Origin: an uncultured Nitrospira sp.
GTDB taxonomy: Bacteria > Nitrospirota > Nitrospiria > Nitrospirales > Nitrospiraceae
Assembly: GCA_902500775.1 (NCBI GenBank)
Contig: CABVRZ010000023.1
Location: forward strand, 1 to 64,000
Reading direction: 5' to 3'
DNA: 64,000 nt
Below the pieces are notes generated by a model. The model was given only the letters and a program-made list of their open reading frames with translations. It made no database searches and had not been told where the DNA came from. A program made the translations under genes and the position numbers. Below are positions 60,961 through 64,000 of the stretch, in pieces (the first letter of the stretch is position 1; every line of letters starts with the position of its first letter).

Positions 60961-62076
60961 ATGATGAAAGACGTAGAAGGTTTTCTCACACCGCTGAATG
61001 TGAGTGTAGCCTTAATTACCGCTACGATTGTCTGTATGTTTGGAATAACTCGTCCTTACCATAATTGGGATATGATTGGGTATGTCGCATCTGCGTATCA
61101 GAAGGACGGATATCGTGGCAATGATCTATTGGAGCAAACATATCGAGATGTAAGGGCTGACGTGAGCGATACGATGTTCAAAGAGCTTATTTCTGCTGGC
61201 TACAGGGAAACGGTTTATAATGACCCTAAGGCCCTAGAACAGCAAATCCCGTTTTACTCTATTCGAGTTGCGTATCTTGAAATGATACGGCAACTTTCGC
61301 ATCTCGGGCTAACGTACTCGAGGTCAACATACATCGTAAGCTCGATTTTTGCTGCCCTAAGCGTTTGCATGTTGGCTATTCTCATTGTCAACGCGAACGT
61401 GAGCATCGTCACGCTTCCACTTGTCGTGCTGCCTACCGGCATTCTCGACCTCGCCAGACTATCGACGCCTGATGCGATCGCCTGTTTTTGGGGGTTGTTA
61501 TGTATAGTTACATTGCTGGCAAACAGTCGCTGGTCTCTTCTGCTCGCGGCGATTCTGCCGATTGTAAGGACAGACTTTGTCCTGCTATCGTTCCTCGTAG
61601 GAATCTATGAATTCTCGAGAGGGAGAAAATTACAATCGGTGATAGCACTCGTAACATCGTTTCTCATCTGTGTTGCCATAAACAAATCGTCAAGCAACTA
61701 TGGCTGGCTGACGCTCTTTAATTTCACATTCATGGGGTTAACTCCATACCCTGCCGACCTCGTACCTTCTGTAAATATAAGCGACTATCTGCGACCCTAT
61801 TTCACAGTAGCCACGCACATCATTTCCCATTCGCATTTTCCAATTTACCTAGTGGCCTCCTATGCTCTCGTTACCAGCTCACGACGACTCATCGATCTCC
61901 ATGAAACAATTGTGCTGGTCGTTCTTCCGATGATGTTTGTGTTGTTTCATCTGGCGCTTTATCCTGCTTACTTTCCTAGATTTTTTGTTTTTTCCGCAGC
62001 GGTGGTTTTCGTATGGTTGCTCTCACAGTTTCGCCTGCCCTACAGCACAGGCGCACGTGGACAGAACCAGTTGTGA
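60961..62076 (+). CDS. Polytopic membrane protein of unknown function (GT-C-like)
   Basis: A 371-residue protein with eight or more hydrophobic segments and a long periplasmic-looking loop after the first one (HNWDMIGYVASAYQKDGYRGNDLLEQTY). Asp in that loop (NWDMIGY) recalls GT-C glycosyltransferases or EpsG-like proteins, but no firm motif is visible. Start ATG 60961 was preferred to GTG 60895. By eye the base composition is lower in GC than the neighbours, and codons ending in A or T are common, hinting at later acquisition. Last gene of the glycan locus on this strand. Confidence 0.6.
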   Translation: MMKDVEGFLTPLNVSVALITATIVCMFGITRPYHNWDMIGYVASAYQKDGYRGNDLLEQTYRDVRADVSDTMFKELISAGYRETVYNDPKALEQQIPFYSIRVAYLEMIRQLSHLGLTYSRSTYIVSSIFAALSVCMLAILIVNANVSIVTLPLVVLPTGILDLARLSTPDAIACFWGLLCIVTLLANSRWSLLLAAILPIVRTDFVLLSFLVGIYEFSRGRKLQSVIALVTSFLICVAINKSSSNYGWLTLFNFTFMGLTPYPADLVPSVNISDYLRPYFTVATHIISHSHFPIYLVASYALVTSSRRLIDLHETIVLVVLPMMFVLFHLALYPAYFPRFFVFSAAVVFVWLLSQFRLPYSTGARGQNQL

Positions 62077-62282
62077 CTCTACCCTGGCACCTCAGCTGAT
62101 CGATCAGGTGCAGGCATACTCATTGATGAGTTTTAACTAGTTGGGCAGGGTTCACGGTCATCCCTTTTGAACTCATGCAGAATGTTTGGATGGGGATTCC
62201 ATCAGTGGCAAGGCTTACCCAGCGTGCACAGTCACAGCTACTTGGGCGGTGTGTTTGGGAAATCGGTCGCGAAAAGTCAGCG

Positions 62283-63956
62283 TTAGCTCGTCACGGCACC
62301 TTCTGACGCGGACGAGACATGGCGAGCGTATTTCCCCATGACACCAGAGATGTACCGCGGCATCGGTCGTTTGACCTTCTTCAGTCGGGCCGCCATCTCT
62401 TTTTTCGAGAGCTTCACATCAAGGCGCCGTTTGGGAATATCGAAGGTAATGAAGTCGCCGTTCTTGAGTGCGGCGATGGGACCGCCTTTCACTGCTTCAG
62501 GCGCGACATGGCCTGCCATCAGTCCATGCGTCGCCCCGGAGAAACGACCGTCCGTGAGTAATGCCACGGAATCGCCGAGCCCTGCACCGACAATCGCCGC
62601 CGTCACTCCCAGCATCTCGCGCATCCCAGGACCACCTGACGGGCCTTCGTATCGAATCACGACAACGTCACCGGCCTTGATTTGCCCAGCCTGGACCGCA
62701 ACGAAGGCATCCTCTTCTTGATCATACACCTTCGCTGGTCCTTGAAATTTGGTCATTGAATGGCCTGCCACCTTCACCACACAGCCTTCAGGCGCCAGGT
62801 TCCCTTTTAAGATGACCAGGCCGCCGGTTGGCTTGACCGGGTGGGCGAGGGGACGCAGCACTTGCTGTCCGGAGGCTTCCTGGGCTTTCGATGCCTCTTC
62901 ACCAATCGTCCGACCGGTGACCGTCGGCTGATTCCCATGGAGCAATCCGGCGTCGAGTAATCGCTTAGCGACTAAGGTGGTGCCTCCAGCGGCATAGAGA
63001 TCCGCCGCCGCAAAGCGCCCCCCTGGCTTCAGATCGGCCAATAGAGGGACCTTGCGATTGATCCTGTCGAAATCGTCAATGCTCAGCTTGATCCCTGATT
63101 CACGGGCAATGGCGAGCAGATGCAGCACGGCGTTCGTTGAGCCGCCCGTCGTAGCCACAGCAGCAATCGCATTCTCCAATGACTTTCGCGTGATGAGCTG
63201 ACGCGGACGAAGATCCTGCTTCACCAGTTCCATCACCATCTTGCCACACTCAAACGCGACATCATCTTTTCGCCCATCCATGGCGGGTACGCCATTACGG
63301 CCCATCGGAGAAATGCCAAGGAACTCGAAGGCAATCGCCATGGTATTCGCCGTAAACTGACCGCCACAAGCTCCAGGCCCCGGACAAGCATGATCCTCCA
63401 GATCTTTCAACTCGGCATCGGTCATCTTTCCTGATGCATGCTTACCGACAGCTTCAAACACATCTTGAATGGTCACATCGTGCCCCTGAAACTGCCCCGG
63501 CATAATCGACCCGCCGTACAGCATGAGCGACGGCAGATTCAACCGAGCGAGGGCCATGACAGTGCCAGGGATCGTCTTGTCGCAACCAGAGAGGGCCACG
63601 ACCGCATCAAATAAATGGCCACGTGCTACGAGTTCAATCGAATCGGCAATAACCTCACGGCTGATGAGCGAAGCCTTCATGCCCTCGGTGCCCATGGAAA
63701 TTCCATCGGATACAGCGATTGTGTTGTATTCAATGGGAGTGCCGCCAGCAGCTCGGATGCCGGCTTTGACACGCTCGGAAAGCCGGCGCAAGTGAAAATT
63801 ACACGGCATAACCTCAATCCACGTATTGGCCACGCCGACAATTGGTTTCGACAAGTCGTCGTCCGTAAAACCGACGGCTTTCAACATGGCCCGAGCCGGC
63901 GCACGGTCGGCTCCCACCAGGAGATCATGACTGTGAAGCTTACCTTGTTTTTTCAT
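62283..63956 (-). CDS. ilvD: Dihydroxy-acid dehydratase
   Basis: Iron-sulfur enzyme that dehydrates 2,3-dihydroxy-isovalerate and 2,3-dihydroxy-3-methylvalerate in valine, isoleucine and leucine synthesis. The 557-residue length is usual. Cluster ligand candidates are Cys52 (VMPCNFHL), Cys125 ([10 protein letters not shown]) and Cys197 ([10 protein letters not shown]), the three-Cys pattern of the family. The C-terminal swivelling domain with [10 protein letters not shown] is intact. The 206-base gap to the glycan locus contains only weak hairpins, for example GCACCT/AGGTGC at 62087-62111, which could end the + strand transcript. Confidence 0.96.
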   Translation of the reverse strand: MKKQGKLHSHDLLVGADRAPARAMLKAVGFTDDDLSKPIVGVANTWIEVMPCNFHLRRLSERVKAGIRAAGGTPIEYNTIAVSDGISMGTEGMKASLISREVIADSIELVARGHLFDAVVALSGCDKTIPGTVMALARLNLPSLMLYGGSIMPGQFQGHDVTIQDVFEAVGKHASGKMTDAELKDLEDHACPGPGACGGQFTANTMAIAFEFLGISPMGRNGVPAMDGRKDDVAFECGKMVMELVKQDLRPRQLITRKSLENAIAAVATTGGSTNAVLHLLAIARESGIKLSIDDFDRINRKVPLLADLKPGGRFAAADLYAAGGTTLVAKRLLDAGLLHGNQPTVTGRTIGEEASKAQEASGQQVLRPLAHPVKPTGGLVILKGNLAPEGCVVKVAGHSMTKFQGPAKVYDQEEDAFVAVQAGQIKAGDVVVIRYEGPSGGPGMREMLGVTAAIVGAGLGDSVALLTDGRFSGATHGLMAGHVAPEAVKGGPIAALKNGDFITFDIPKRRLDVKLSKKEMAARLKKVKRPMPRYISGVMGKYARHVSSASEGAVTS

Positions 63957-64000
63957 CGATCGTTTCGGTCCTCTTTCTGAATCTCGTATCTCACAAACAA

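Noticed and set aside
1-64000. tRNA, rRNA, CRISPR arrays, phage genes and full insertion sequences.
   Set aside because: Read for these by eye on both strands; nothing convincing was found, although a tRNA scan was not run.

Overview
The window reads as chromosome of a Gram-negative, moderately GC-rich bacterium that carries type IV pili and lipopolysaccharide. My best guess is a Nitrospira-like member of the Nitrospirota. This is inferred from the overall gene set and from the general look of the proteins and of one repeat; the window holds no rRNA gene or other decisive marker. I saw no tRNA, rRNA, CRISPR array, prophage or complete insertion sequence.

Region 1 (1-11 kb) is a tightly packed housekeeping block on the + strand: the tail of a CBS-domain gene, hemB, ribF, tilS, hpt, ftsH, folP, glmM and a comEC-like gene. 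Several of these genes overlap or abut.

Region 2 (11-13.3 kb) holds mtnA followed by a small scarred island. The island contains a palindromic MITE-like element, an intact Phd/VapB-type antitoxin gene, a vapC toxin gene broken by a frameshift and a TGA codon, and a decayed second copy of the mtnA 3' end.

Region 3 (13.3-29 kb) mixes cell-envelope and metabolic genes. On the - strand are an adhesin-E-like protein, pyruvate kinase, two small exported proteins, an exported intradiol dioxygenase, an Slp lipoprotein, a beta-barrel protein, pilT/pilU, bioF and mltD. On the + strand are a MinD-like ATPase, a YidB-like protein, a membrane-anchored cytochrome c and a TPR membrane protein.

Region 4 (28.5-36.1 kb) carries a class V aminotransferase with serA (serine synthesis), hisZ, dnaB and a large TPR lipoprotein.

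Region 5 (36.4-62.1 kb) is the most distinctive part. It starts with a type IV pilin gene (candidate sigma-54 promoter, clear terminator), an O-antigen-ligase/oligosaccharyltransferase-like protein with C-terminal repeats, and a PilG/PilH/PilI-like ABC module. A roughly 20-kb surface polysaccharide locus follows: a double glycosyltransferase fusion, two AsnB-type amidotransferases, a Wzm/Wzt exporter with a carbohydrate-binding tail, three methyltransferases, four further glycosyltransferases, a WecA-like initiating transferase, a UGM/protoporphyrinogen-oxidase-like flavoprotein and a polytopic membrane protein. A plausible model is that WecA starts a glycan on undecaprenyl phosphate, the glycosyltransferases extend it, AsnB-like enzymes amidate it, methyltransferases modify or cap it, and Wzm/Wzt exports it. 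The ligase-like protein could then transfer glycan to lipid A or to the pilin. The window ends with ilvD on the - strand.
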